Positions 1 to 6,237 are shown, numbered from the stretch's first letter. The stretch: 6,742 bases of DNA from Chitinophagaceae bacterium (GCA_030151745.1 JASLDA010000106.1:1-6742); one strand, 5' to 3'. Made by a program: numbers and translations. The notes: generated by a model from the letters alone, not told the origin.

Positions 1-564
1 ATCCTTACGGCGGGCCTGGCCGAGATTGCGGCCGGGTCGATCGCCATGGGCCTGGGAGGCTATATGGCGGGCCGCACCGAGATCGAGCATTACGATGCCG
101 AGCTAAAGCGGGAGCAGTACGAGGTGGAAGTAAAGCCCGAGGTCGAAAAGCAGGAAGTACGGGATGTTTTCGCGGGGCTGGGGCTAAGCCGGGATACCCA
201 GAACATCATCGCCGAGGAAATGGCCCAGGACAAGCAGAAATGGGTCGATTTCATGATGAAATTCGAGCTCGGCCTGGAAAAGCCCGATCCGAAGCGAGCG
301 CGCAACAGCGCCTTCAATATCGGCGGTTCGTATATAGTCGGCGGCCTGGTGCCGCTGAGCCCGTATTTCTTTGTCGAGCATCCCATCGACGGTCTGCGCT
401 GGTCCTGCGCGATCACGGTCGTTTGCCTGTTCCTGTTCGGCTACTTCAAATCCAGGGCGACCGGCCAGCCGGCGCTCGCAGGAGCCCTGCGGGTGACGCT
501 GATCGGCAGCGCCGCCGCGGCCGCCGCGTTTTTCATAGCACGACTGTTCACGGGCGGGGCCTGA
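1..564 (+). CDS. VIT1/CCC1-family iron/manganese transporter, 3' part
   Basis: The frame is open from base 1 and ends at TGA 562-564, giving the last 187 residues; the real start lies outside the window. Residues 1-24 are a small-residue-rich membrane helix ending GLGGYMAGR. A charged soluble stretch (about 27-100) follows, rich in Glu, Asp and Lys (EIEHYDAELKRE, EEMAQDKQKW). Three more hydrophobic segments lie at about 106-125 (GGSYIVGGLVPLSP), 133-150 and 160-185. This order, a helix, then an acidic cytoplasmic helical metal-binding domain, then three helices, is that of the VIT1/CCC1 family, which moves Fe2+ or Mn2+ out of the cytoplasm. The Gly/Pro-rich GGLVPLSPY segment fits the family. 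Substrate cannot be told from this part. It is followed by a long gap and a new promoter, so it is probably not co-transcribed with the cluster at 895. Family assignment is strong, exact metal uncertain. Confidence 0.9.
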   Translation: MLTAGLAEIAAGSIAMGLGGYMAGRTEIEHYDAELKREQYEVEVKPEVEKQEVRDVFAGLGLSRDTQNIIAEEMAQDKQKWVDFMMKFELGLEKPDPKRARNSAFNIGGSYIVGGLVPLSPYFFVEHPIDGLRWSCAITVVCLFLFGYFKSRATGQPALAGALRVTLIGSAAAAAAFFIARLFTGGA

Positions 565-688
565 CGCTCCCTAAACCATTTCTGCCGGCTCACACTCTTC
601 CGGGAATTCCTGTAACCGGATCCTGCTGCCATTGCCGGAAATCCACGCTGCAATAGCTGCCGCGTCTCCTGCTATCATTAACTAATTG

Positions 689-710
689 TGTAATAATATA
701 AATTATTACA
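689..710. repeat. Perfect 9-bp inverted repeat, possible operator
   Basis: TGTAATAAT (689-697) and ATTATTACA (702-710) are perfect reverse complements separated by the four bases ATAA. The site lies about 55 bp upstream of the -33 element of the predicted promoter, so it could bind a dimeric regulator. As RNA it would be a weak, all but AT-only hairpin. It could also serve as a weak terminator for the upstream transporter because T-rich DNA follows from 721. The palindrome is certain; its function is inferred. Confidence 0.5.
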
Positions 711-715
711 TGCTG

Positions 716-747
716 AAATATTTTTAAGTTTTTTATAAATATTTTAA
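716..747. repeat. AT-rich direct repeat spaced 21 bp
   Basis: AAATATTTTTAA (716-727) recurs as AAATATTTTAA (737-747). The start-to-start distance is 21 bp, two turns of the helix, so both copies face the same side of the DNA. They lie just upstream of the predicted -33 element at 764-766. This could be an UP-like activating tract, tandem sites for a regulator, or simply a by-product of very AT-rich sequence. No family is recognised. Confidence 0.4.
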
Positions 748-762
748 CAGCCGTCATTCCAA

Positions 763-794
763 ATTGTTAAAGTTTTCCTAGTCCGGTATCTTTG
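763..794 (+). promoter_or_regulatory. Bacteroidota-type promoter for the five-gene cluster
   Basis: ATTG at 763-766 is followed after exactly 20 bp by TATCTTTG at 787-794. The Bacteroidota primary sigma factor recognises a -33 TTTG/TTG and a -7 TAnnTTTG separated by about 19-21 bp, so the -7 element matches fully and the -33 element nearly so. Transcription should start a few bases after 794, giving an untranslated leader of roughly 90-100 nt before the ATG at 895. It is the only good match I found in front of the cluster. Confidence 0.7.
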
Positions 795-836
795 TACCGC
801 TTGTTGTCACGGCAGCGTGAGGAAAGAGTAGCGTTC

Positions 837-944
837 ATGCATCTTCCGTACGGTCCGTATCCTATTACCCTAACTGATTTTCCTGCAATCCCCCATGCAA
901 GGAAGAACTTTTACATGCGAGCGTTCCCCCCGGAGCGTATGTAG
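837..944 (+). other. Possible 35-codon upstream ORF overlapping the start of the next gene
   Basis: ATG at 837 opens a 35-codon frame that ends at TAG 942-944, 50 bases past the ATG at 895 and in another frame. A purine-rich GAGGAAAGAG (819-828) lies about 8-13 bases upstream and is the best Shine-Dalgarno-like sequence in the leader. The peptide begins MHLPYGPYPITLTDF and resembles nothing I know. If translated it would compete with or couple to initiation at 895. It may equally be a chance frame in the leader. Confidence 0.2.
869..878 (+). repeat. CCTAACTGAT leader motif, copy 1
   Basis: This 10-base sequence ends 16 bases before the ATG at 895. An identical copy occurs at 3964-3973, 24 bases before the ATG of the next gene. 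Its position just upstream of two consecutive starts suggests a translational or regulatory element, but two copies of a 10-mer are weak evidence. Confidence 0.3.
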
Positions 945-3900
945 TTCCGGCGCCCTGGCCGGGGCGCTCCCTATATGGGTTCTTATACTCCTTGCAATAC
1001 CCGGCAACCCGCTGCTGGCTCAATCTTTTAGTGCGGCGGGCGGGGCGATCAGCGCGGACTTTGCGCATTTTTCGACGGAGCGCAAGCTGGTCCAGGACGT
1101 TTATTTCTCCATGCCCCGGCCTGGCTCGGGCACCCTCCGCTTCGAGTGCTACCGCTACGCCCCCAACGGCGACAGCTTCCTGGTCTACGGCCGGAAAAAC
1201 ACCCGGCTCATCCTCCCCCAGGGCGTCAGCACCCGCCCCATCCCATTCGGCTACAACGATTCCGCCTCCTACGTTCAGCCCGACTTCTTCCAGATCCTCA
1301 AGCGCTATGCCCTGGTTCCGGCCGGCACCTACCGCTGGTTCGGACGCTTCACCCCCGACTCGGGGACCGTGGCCAGTGCCGTAGTGGTCCTCCAGGCCGA
1401 TTCCACGCTCCCGCCCACCTCCGGGCTGGCCCGCGATCTTGCCGGTAAGCTGGACGCGAACACCAACCCTGCCGATACCCGGCGCAAGGTGCTCAGCGTC
1501 GTGCCGGCGGCCCGGGCCCTGGACCAGGCCGCCGGGCGCATCGGCCGGCTGATGAAGACCCGGGGCCTGGAGCCGCGCATCATGCAGCATGGCGCCCAAA
1601 GCGAGGTCCAGCTCTGGTACCACGACTGGTTCGTGGGCAGCTACCGCCTGGAGGCCGGCACCGGCATCGGCGCCCAGCTGCAGCAGCAGGCCCGGGCAGC
1701 CGGCAATGTATCGTCGCTGGCCGCCACCGGCCTGGAATCCTACCGCTCGCTGAGCTCCCAGATCCGGGAGCTGGCCCGAAGCAACAAGGACCAGACCGAG
1801 CTGCGCGGCGAGATCGCCCTGACCGGCAACTGGGCCAATGCCCAGCCCGAATATTCCGCCCAGGACAACAACTACTACGAGCTCCGCGCCCGGGCCGAGA
1901 CCGAGGTGGCCGAGATCCCCGTCGGTATCGACGGCTATTACACCACCCAGGATGCCCACCGCCAGGTCAAGGCCAGCTATGTGCATGTTCAATACGATGC
2001 CCGGCGGGCGAAGGAAAAGCTGCTGCAGCTGATCGAGGGCTACAAGCGCAAGTTCGGCGAGACCCTTTCCCAGGGCGCCGGCCTGGAGCAGGTCTATGGC
2101 TCATACCTGAGCAGCCTGGATGGCCGGAAGGACGCGCTGATCGCCGGCCTGGCCCGGGAAACGGGCCTGCCGGCAGGGGGGCGCCCGGGCGCCTTCACCA
2201 TCGACACGGCGGCCTTGCGGGCCCAGCTGGAAGCGCAGGTCCGCCAGCGGCTTGCCGATACGGCGCTGGTCGCCGCGGCGGGGAGCCGGCTGGATTCGGC
2301 AGGCCGGGCCCGGGAGGCGGCCGCCCAGCTGGTCCGGATCCAGGATGCTGCCCGGCAGCTGTACACGGCCGCGCTGCAGCGCTACGAGCAGATCAAAGCA
2401 TTGGAAGCGCAGTACGATAAATACAAAGGCCTGCTGGATCAGTACCGGACGACGAGCTACTTCGACTCCGCCCTGGCCTACGACAAGCTCCGCGACCTGG
2501 AGCGCGGCGATGCCGCCACCTACAAGCAATTGGCGAAGTCGGCTTCGGGCCTGCTGCCGGAAGGCAAGGCCAGAAAGCTCATCAGCGGCCTGACCAGCTT
2601 CGATGCGGGGATCTTCCCCAAGTACGTCTCCAAGTACACCCTCGGCGGCCAGCAGCTCAAGGGCCTGGACCTGGGCTACGATATCGGCTTCGCCCGCATC
2701 GGCCTGACGGCCGGCCAGACCGAGTTCGCCGGCCGCGCCGGCGGCCTGGACAAGTACAGCAGCTACTCGGGCCGCATCGAGTTCCACCCGGCCCCGGACC
2801 AGCAGCTGCAGTTGATCTACTACGGCTACACCCCTGCCCGCAAGCTGCTGGCCGGCGACGATACCTTCTCCAAAGCCCTGGACCTGGCGCTGCCCACCTT
2901 CCGCGAGCCGGTCCATATCGTATCGGCCCAGTACACCGGCACCATCGCCGGCGCCGTCCAGGTGGAGGGCGAAGGCGCCACCTCGTTTCGCAAGGGCAGC
3001 GGGCAGACCCTGCGGGGCGGCCTGGATGCGGACCGCATCGCCTGGCGGCTGGGAGCCGAAGGCCATATCCCGGCCACCAGCCTGGATGTGACCGGCTCCT
3101 ACGAGCACGGCGGCAAGGCCTTCGAGAACAGCACGATGCCCCTGCTGGTGGCCGGCTGCGAACTGCTGCAGGCCGGGCTGAAAGGGCGTTTTTTCCGCGA
3201 CTTCCTCTCGGCAGGCGTGACCTTCAACCGGATGGAGCAGGTGAACCTGTACGGCAAGGGCGGCAACAACCGCTGGGGCTTCGAGCTGGCCACCCATTCG
3301 AAGCAGTATCCCTCGCTGAGTCTGTCCTACAAACCATTTGCCACCTTCCGCACCTGGAGCGATACCCTGGCCGTGGCGCAGCGCCCGGTGCTGGGGGAGG
3401 TATGGACGGGGCGGGCCGCCTACCAGCTCAAGCGGCGGGGCGGGGTGGTATACCGCTTCAGCGCGGTGCTGAACCGCAGCACGTCGAAGGCGGACAGCCT
3501 GGCCTACGGGGCGGACCTGCTGCAGCTCAATGCCTCGTACACGAAGCGGCGCCTGACCCTCACGCTTTCGGGCGGTCAGAGCGCGCTGACGGGCGGGCTG
3601 GGCGGGACGCCCGGCGCCGATACGCTGAACGCGGCGCATGTGCGGACGACCTTTTTCCTGGGCGCGGCCTCCTACAGCTGGACCGGCGGGCTGGGCCTGA
3701 GCGGGGGCCTGGACCTGGGCCGGGCTCCCTACGGGCTGTCGCGCTGGGGGCTGAATGCCGGGGTTTCCTACCGGCTGGCGAAGCCGGGGCTGCAGCTCCG
3801 GGCGGCGGGCCGGTACGGGGCCTACCGGCTGGCGGCCTACAGCGGGACGATCCGCTCCGACCAGCCGGAGGGTGTGGACGCGGCGGCGCCGATGAGCTGG

Positions 3901-3963
3901 CGGCGGCTGGTGAGCGGGAGCCTGGAGCTGGGCTGGACCTTCAAACAGAACCTGAATCATTAA
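895..3963 (+). CDS. Large exported protein: beta module, helical domain and predicted outer-membrane beta-barrel
   Basis: The product has 1022 residues; I recognise no named family. ATG 895 is the only ATG between the in-frame stop at 871 and the hydrophobic core. It gives a signal peptide with a core at about residues 24-35 and a likely cut at LLA|QS (42/43). Residues 43-170 look beta-rich, including FFQILKRY and VPAGTYRW (131-148), which resemble a stretch in the next gene's product. Residues 175-300 are mixed or helical. Amphipathic strands at about 302-368 (ELRGEIALTGNW, YYELRARAETEV) come next. A long, Ala/Arg/Gln-rich, probably coiled-coil helical block follows at 369-565. From about 570 to the end there are repeated alternating strands with aromatic girdle residues (LKGLDLGYDIGFARIGLTAG) up to a final LELGWTF, as expected of an outer-membrane barrel. 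It heads a compact five-gene cluster, 34 bp before the next gene. Codon use is extremely GC-rich. A pore, receptor or adhesin role is possible; none is proven. Confidence 0.85.
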   Translation: MQGRTFTCERSPRSVCSSGALAGALPIWVLILLAIPGNPLLAQSFSAAGGAISADFAHFSTERKLVQDVYFSMPRPGSGTLRFECYRYAPNGDSFLVYGRKNTRLILPQGVSTRPIPFGYNDSASYVQPDFFQILKRYALVPAGTYRWFGRFTPDSGTVASAVVVLQADSTLPPTSGLARDLAGKLDANTNPADTRRKVLSVVPAARALDQAAGRIGRLMKTRGLEPRIMQHGAQSEVQLWYHDWFVGSYRLEAGTGIGAQLQQQARAAGNVSSLAATGLESYRSLSSQIRELARSNKDQTELRGEIALTGNWANAQPEYSAQDNNYYELRARAETEVAEIPVGIDGYYTTQDAHRQVKASYVHVQYDARRAKEKLLQLIEGYKRKFGETLSQGAGLEQVYGSYLSSLDGRKDALIAGLARETGLPAGGRPGAFTIDTAALRAQLEAQVRQRLADTALVAAAGSRLDSAGRAREAAAQLVRIQDAARQLYTAALQRYEQIKALEAQYDKYKGLLDQYRTTSYFDSALAYDKLRDLERGDAATYKQLAKSASGLLPEGKARKLISGLTSFDAGIFPKYVSKYTLGGQQLKGLDLGYDIGFARIGLTAGQTEFAGRAGGLDKYSSYSGRIEFHPAPDQQLQLIYYGYTPARKLLAGDDTFSKALDLALPTFREPVHIVSAQYTGTIAGAVQVEGEGATSFRKGSGQTLRGGLDADRIAWRLGAEGHIPATSLDVTGSYEHGGKAFENSTMPLLVAGCELLQAGLKGRFFRDFLSAGVTFNRMEQVNLYGKGGNNRWGFELATHSKQYPSLSLSYKPFATFRTWSDTLAVAQRPVLGEVWTGRAAYQLKRRGGVVYRFSAVLNRSTSKADSLAYGADLLQLNASYTKRRLTLTLSGGQSALTGGLGGTPGADTLNAAHVRTTFFLGAASYSWTGGLGLSGGLDLGRAPYGLSRWGLNAGVSYRLAKPGLQLRAAGRYGAYRLAAYSGTIRSDQPEGVDAAAPMSWRRLVSGSLELGWTFKQNLNH

Positions 3964-3973
3964 CCTAACTGAT
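3964..3973 (+). repeat. CCTAACTGAT leader motif, copy 2
   Basis: Identical to 869-878, this copy begins directly after the stop codon of the preceding gene and lies 24 bases before the ATG at 3998. Its last two bases are part of an ATG (3972-3974) that opens a nine-codon frame. Confidence 0.3.
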
Positions 3974-4001
3974 GGGCAACGAAACGATCTCGATCCTATG
4001 A
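3972..4001 (+). other. Nine-codon mini-ORF with ATGA overlap to the next start
   Basis: ATG 3972 encodes MGNETISIL and stops at TGA 3999-4001, which overlaps the start codon 3998-4000 as ATGA. This arrangement is typical of translational coupling, so a ribosome finishing the short frame could re-initiate at 3998. In a 34-bp spacer such a frame can also arise by chance; no coding evidence is available. Confidence 0.2.
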
Positions 4002-5161
4002 AGCAATGCATTACATCCCTGGTCCGGCGAATGAGGCGCAACGGCCGCTGGCTGCTGGCGGCGCCGGTCCTGCTGCTTGTATTTTCGGTGCGGGGTCAGG
4101 CCCAGGGCGGCACGGTGAGCCTGGACCTTGGGACGCTGGAAGGACAGGCGCTGGGCCCGGACAATATCACGGCCTTCGGCGTGCAGTCGACGTTTGCGGC
4201 GGCGACCGAAGCCGAGATCAGCGGCGAGCTGCGCTACCGGCAGAGCGGGCTCTGGCTGCGCTATACGTTCACGACGGTGCTGCGGCCGGGGCTGAACCGG
4301 ATCGATCCGGCGGGTGTGCACCCGAAATACACCTTCTCTGCGGCGGCGCTGGGGGAGCTGTTCCAGAGCTACAGGCTGCTGCCGCAGGGGAGCTACCAGT
4401 ACTGCGTCCGGATCCAGCCCCGCGCCGCGCATGGGGAGCAGATCGCCGGTGCCATCGATGAGCAGTGCGTGGTGAACCGGGGCGAGGAGCTGTTCCTGAT
4501 CAACCTGGTGGACCCGGAGAACCAGGCGAAGCTGCACGAGCGCAACCCGGTGTTCTCCTGGGTGGTGAACTATCCGTTCGCCGCGCAGCTGAGCTACCGG
4601 ATCCGGGTGGTGGAGGTGAAACAAGGGCAGAACAATGTGACGGCGCTCACGCGCAACAACCCGGTGTATGCGGAGAGCAACCTGCCGCAGACGACGACGA
4701 GCTACCCGGTGTACGGCAAGCCGCTGGAGCTGTTCCAGCCCTATGCCTGGACGGTGGACGCCTACTTCAAGGGCATCCTGCTCGGCGGCGCAGAGCCCTG
4801 GCGGTTTACCATCATAGAGGATAGTGAATTGGTGAATGTATCGCAGGAGCAGGCCTACTACGAGTTCGAGAAACACGGGAGCGATGTCCGCATCTATGCG
4901 GTCGGAAGTTTGAAGCTCAAATACGTCACGGAGCGGCAGCAGGATACCCTTGTGATAGCGCTATCGAAGGAAGATGGAACACCAATCAATCTTCCTCGAA
5001 AGCAATATCCGCTTGCTTTAGGTGACAACCGGATCGCGCTTCCGTTGTTGGATGAGGTCAATCTTCAGCACAAAAAAAATTACACTGCCAGGATCACCAC
5101 CCGGGAAGGAAAGCAATATGAGATTCGTTTCAGGTATATCAACCCCGCATTTTTAAAATAG
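3998..5161 (+). CDS. Exported multi-domain beta-sandwich protein with FN3/Ig-like middle domain
   Basis: The product has 387 residues and no named family that I recognise. A signal peptide with basic n-region (RRMRRNGR) and core 18-31 should be cut near GQA|QG (35/36); Met12 is a less likely start. Domain one (about 38-160) contains LPQGSYQYC (128-136), echoing VPAGTYRW of the preceding protein, and two cysteines (136 and 157) that could pair in the periplasm. Domain two (about 165-272) runs from NPVFSWVV through YRIRVVEV to YAWTVDAY and WRFTI. That pattern resembles fibronectin-III/Ig-like domains common in exported Bacteroidota proteins. Domain three (about 278-383) is another beta-rich region. 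No lipobox or T9SS C-terminal sorting domain is visible. It lies 34 bp after the barrel gene and 3 bp before the chaperone gene, so co-transcription is likely. GC content and codon choice change abruptly near codon 271. It may be a periplasmic or surface partner of the barrel; that role is inferred. Confidence 0.85.
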   Translation: MKQCITSLVRRMRRNGRWLLAAPVLLLVFSVRGQAQGGTVSLDLGTLEGQALGPDNITAFGVQSTFAAATEAEISGELRYRQSGLWLRYTFTTVLRPGLNRIDPAGVHPKYTFSAAALGELFQSYRLLPQGSYQYCVRIQPRAAHGEQIAGAIDEQCVVNRGEELFLINLVDPENQAKLHERNPVFSWVVNYPFAAQLSYRIRVVEVKQGQNNVTALTRNNPVYAESNLPQTTTSYPVYGKPLELFQPYAWTVDAYFKGILLGGAEPWRFTIIEDSELVNVSQEQAYYEFEKHGSDVRIYAVGSLKLKYVTERQQDTLVIALSKEDGTPINLPRKQYPLALGDNRIALPLLDEVNLQHKKNYTARITTREGKQYEIRFRYINPAFLK

Positions 5162-5164
5162 AAC

Positions 5165-5665
5165 ATGACGCGACAATACAGAACGTTTGACCGAGTACTT
5201 CTCTATGGCATTTCGGTCGTGGTATTGGCTATGATCGGGATACAGGTTGCAAACAGCATGTCTAAACCCAAAACCGTTTATGTCAATATTGGAAAGATGC
5301 TTGAGGGATACAAGTTCAAGCAGAACCTGGACCAGGTAAGTGCAAATGGCCTGACCCAGATCAAAGGGGTAATTGACAGTTTTGAGATGATCCGTAAAAT
5401 AGGAGGTGGCACGTCACGGCTTGATACCCAACTTACAGCAGCCAAGTATGCATTTCAAGAGTACTACTCACGCTCTAGCCAAGAGATCAGCAAGAAGATT
5501 TGGGACAGGCTGAATCCATTGATGGAACAGTATGGACGAGAAAAAGGTGTAGAGCTGCTAATAGGGGCCACAGGTAACGGGTCATTGCTTTATGGCAATG
5601 AATCCTGTGATGTCACTGAAGACGTGATCCGCTTTATAAACAATCGCTTTGAAAAAGGTAATTAG
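5165..5665 (+). CDS. Membrane-anchored OmpH/Skp-like periplasmic chaperone
   Basis: The product has 166 residues, close to the usual length of the Skp/OmpH family. A single hydrophobic segment (about 12-28, LLYGISVVVLAMIGIQV) has no clear cleavage site, so it is probably an inner-membrane anchor. Then comes VYVNIGKMLEGYKFK (38-52), which matches the start of OmpH-like domains (V-V(N/D)-KL-EGFK). A helical arm follows at about 53-118. It ends ISKKIWDRLNPLMEQYGREKG and GATGNGSLLYGNESCDVTEDVIRFINNRF, the typical OmpH tail in which a glycine-rich turn precedes a D(V/I)T--V---IN helix. Skp/OmpH proteins hold unfolded outer-membrane proteins in the periplasm. Its place between an exported protein and a lipoprotein, upstream of a giant secreted protein, suggests a dedicated rather than housekeeping chaperone. 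It begins 3 bp after the previous stop and its end overlaps the next gene by 17 bp. Confidence 0.85.
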   Translation: MTRQYRTFDRVLLYGISVVVLAMIGIQVANSMSKPKTVYVNIGKMLEGYKFKQNLDQVSANGLTQIKGVIDSFEMIRKIGGGTSRLDTQLTAAKYAFQEYYSRSSQEISKKIWDRLNPLMEQYGREKGVELLIGATGNGSLLYGNESCDVTEDVIRFINNRFEKGN

Positions 5666-6233
5666 TCTATTGCTCTTGACGGAGATCCTGTTGACATCTT
5701 GCGTCAACAGGCCCAGTGTGCTGTCCCCAAAGGCCTACGTGCACTATCTGCAGCAGCCAGAGAATGGGTTCCGGAAAACGATTGAGACCGGAAACAAAAT
5801 CTATACTATCCAGCTTGCTACACCTGCATTTATTGCTAGTAGGGAAGCCGCCGCAGCTGCGGAAAATGCCGGTGGCTTGGAAAGCCGGCTGAATGATTTA
5901 CGCGGAAGCTTGTTCTTTCTGATCTCGATGACATCAGGAAAAGGAAGCAGCCAGCCGGTTAATAGTGATGAAATGGCAAACTATTACGAAGGCCTCGTAA
6001 TGGGTGACTTGAAGCTCTATACAAGTACCGGGAATATCGGTCCCGCTGTATGTCATTTTGAGAATAATCTGGGGCTGGTGCCGTACAATACACTTGTAGC
6101 AGCATTCAATGTCGGCGATAGTTTAAAGGGGGACCTGCGTCTCGAGTTCAACGACCGGTATTCCGGCAATCCGATGCTGAATGCCGCTTTTAATACCGAT
6201 GCGATTTCTGCATTGCCACAATTAAAATTTTAA
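5649..6233 (+). CDS. Lipoprotein of unknown function, TTG start
   Basis: The product has 194 residues and no recognised family. The in-frame stop at 5637-5639 leaves only three codons before TTG 5649, and this TTG is followed directly by a classic lipoprotein signal: KK, a hydrophobic stretch, then the lipobox LTSC with Cys18. TTG is therefore the likely start. The sequence after Cys18 (VNRPSVLSPK) lacks the acidic residues that serve as a surface-export signal in several Bacteroidota, so the protein probably faces the periplasm. YIHYL-like YVHYLQQPENGF (about 31-42) and TIETGNKIYTIQLATPAF suggest a beta-rich start; an Ala/Glu-rich helix lies around residues 65-75; the C-terminal half (GLVMGDLKLYTSTG, LRLEFNDRYSG) looks beta-rich. 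It overlaps the chaperone gene by 17 bp and ends 4 bp before the giant protein gene, so translational coupling is likely. It may assist folding, export or anchoring of that protein; this is inferred only from position. Confidence 0.8.
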   Translation: MKKVISLLLLTEILLTSCVNRPSVLSPKAYVHYLQQPENGFRKTIETGNKIYTIQLATPAFIASREAAAAAENAGGLESRLNDLRGSLFFLISMTSGKGSSQPVNSDEMANYYEGLVMGDLKLYTSTGNIGPAVCHFENNLGLVPYNTLVAAFNVGDSLKGDLRLEFNDRYSGNPMLNAAFNTDAISALPQLKF

Positions 6234-6237
6234 ACAG

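Larger units (their letters stand above)
565..894. other. 330-bp intergenic region with AT-rich island
   Basis: No convincing protein-coding gene lies between the transporter stop and the ATG at 895 on either strand. The first 110 bases are of ordinary composition. Positions 681-780 have only about 20 G or C per 100 bases by hand count, in sharp contrast to the coding DNA on both sides (up to about 70% GC). The island holds a palindrome, a direct repeat and the upstream half of a promoter, listed separately. I see no clear Rho-independent terminator after the transporter: TTCCGG (598-603) can pair with CCGGAA (635-640), but the 31-base loop and lack of a following T-run make this unconvincing. 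Confidence 0.7.

Noticed and set aside
603..623. GGAATTCC and GGATCC palindromes as regulatory sites
   Set aside because: Short palindromes of this kind are common by chance and have no further symmetry around them.
598..640. TTCCGG/CCGGAA inverted repeat as terminator of the transporter gene
   Set aside because: Only 6 bp of stem with a 31-base loop and no T-run after it.
865..1992. A 375-codon minus-strand frame at the 5' end of the barrel gene
   Set aside because: Same cause: its Gly/Val/Leu-rich translation mirrors GC-rich plus-strand codons and its end would run through the leader of the cluster. No promoter or family resemblance.
3402..3968. A 188-codon plus-strand frame overlapping the end of the barrel gene
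   Set aside because: Gly/Ala/Arg-rich, in another frame of a confidently coding region, and present only where codons are G-ending.
2101..4041. A 646-codon open frame on the minus strand opposite the barrel gene
   Set aside because: The translation is low-complexity, rich in Arg, Pro, Gln, Ala and Val, with no signal or domain. Long antisense frames are expected opposite very GC-rich genes because stop codons become rare. The plus-strand product has a signal peptide and barrel pattern.
3965..4876. A 303-codon minus-strand frame opposite the 387-aa gene
   Set aside because: Arg/Leu/His/Gln-rich composition with no recognisable domain; it stops where the GC-rich stretch of the opposite gene ends, as expected for a composition artefact.
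4800..5165. A second promoter inside the low-GC 3' part of the 387-aa gene
   Set aside because: I searched by eye for TAnnTTTG with an upstream TTG at about 20 bp and found no match, so the last three genes probably depend on the promoter at 763-794.
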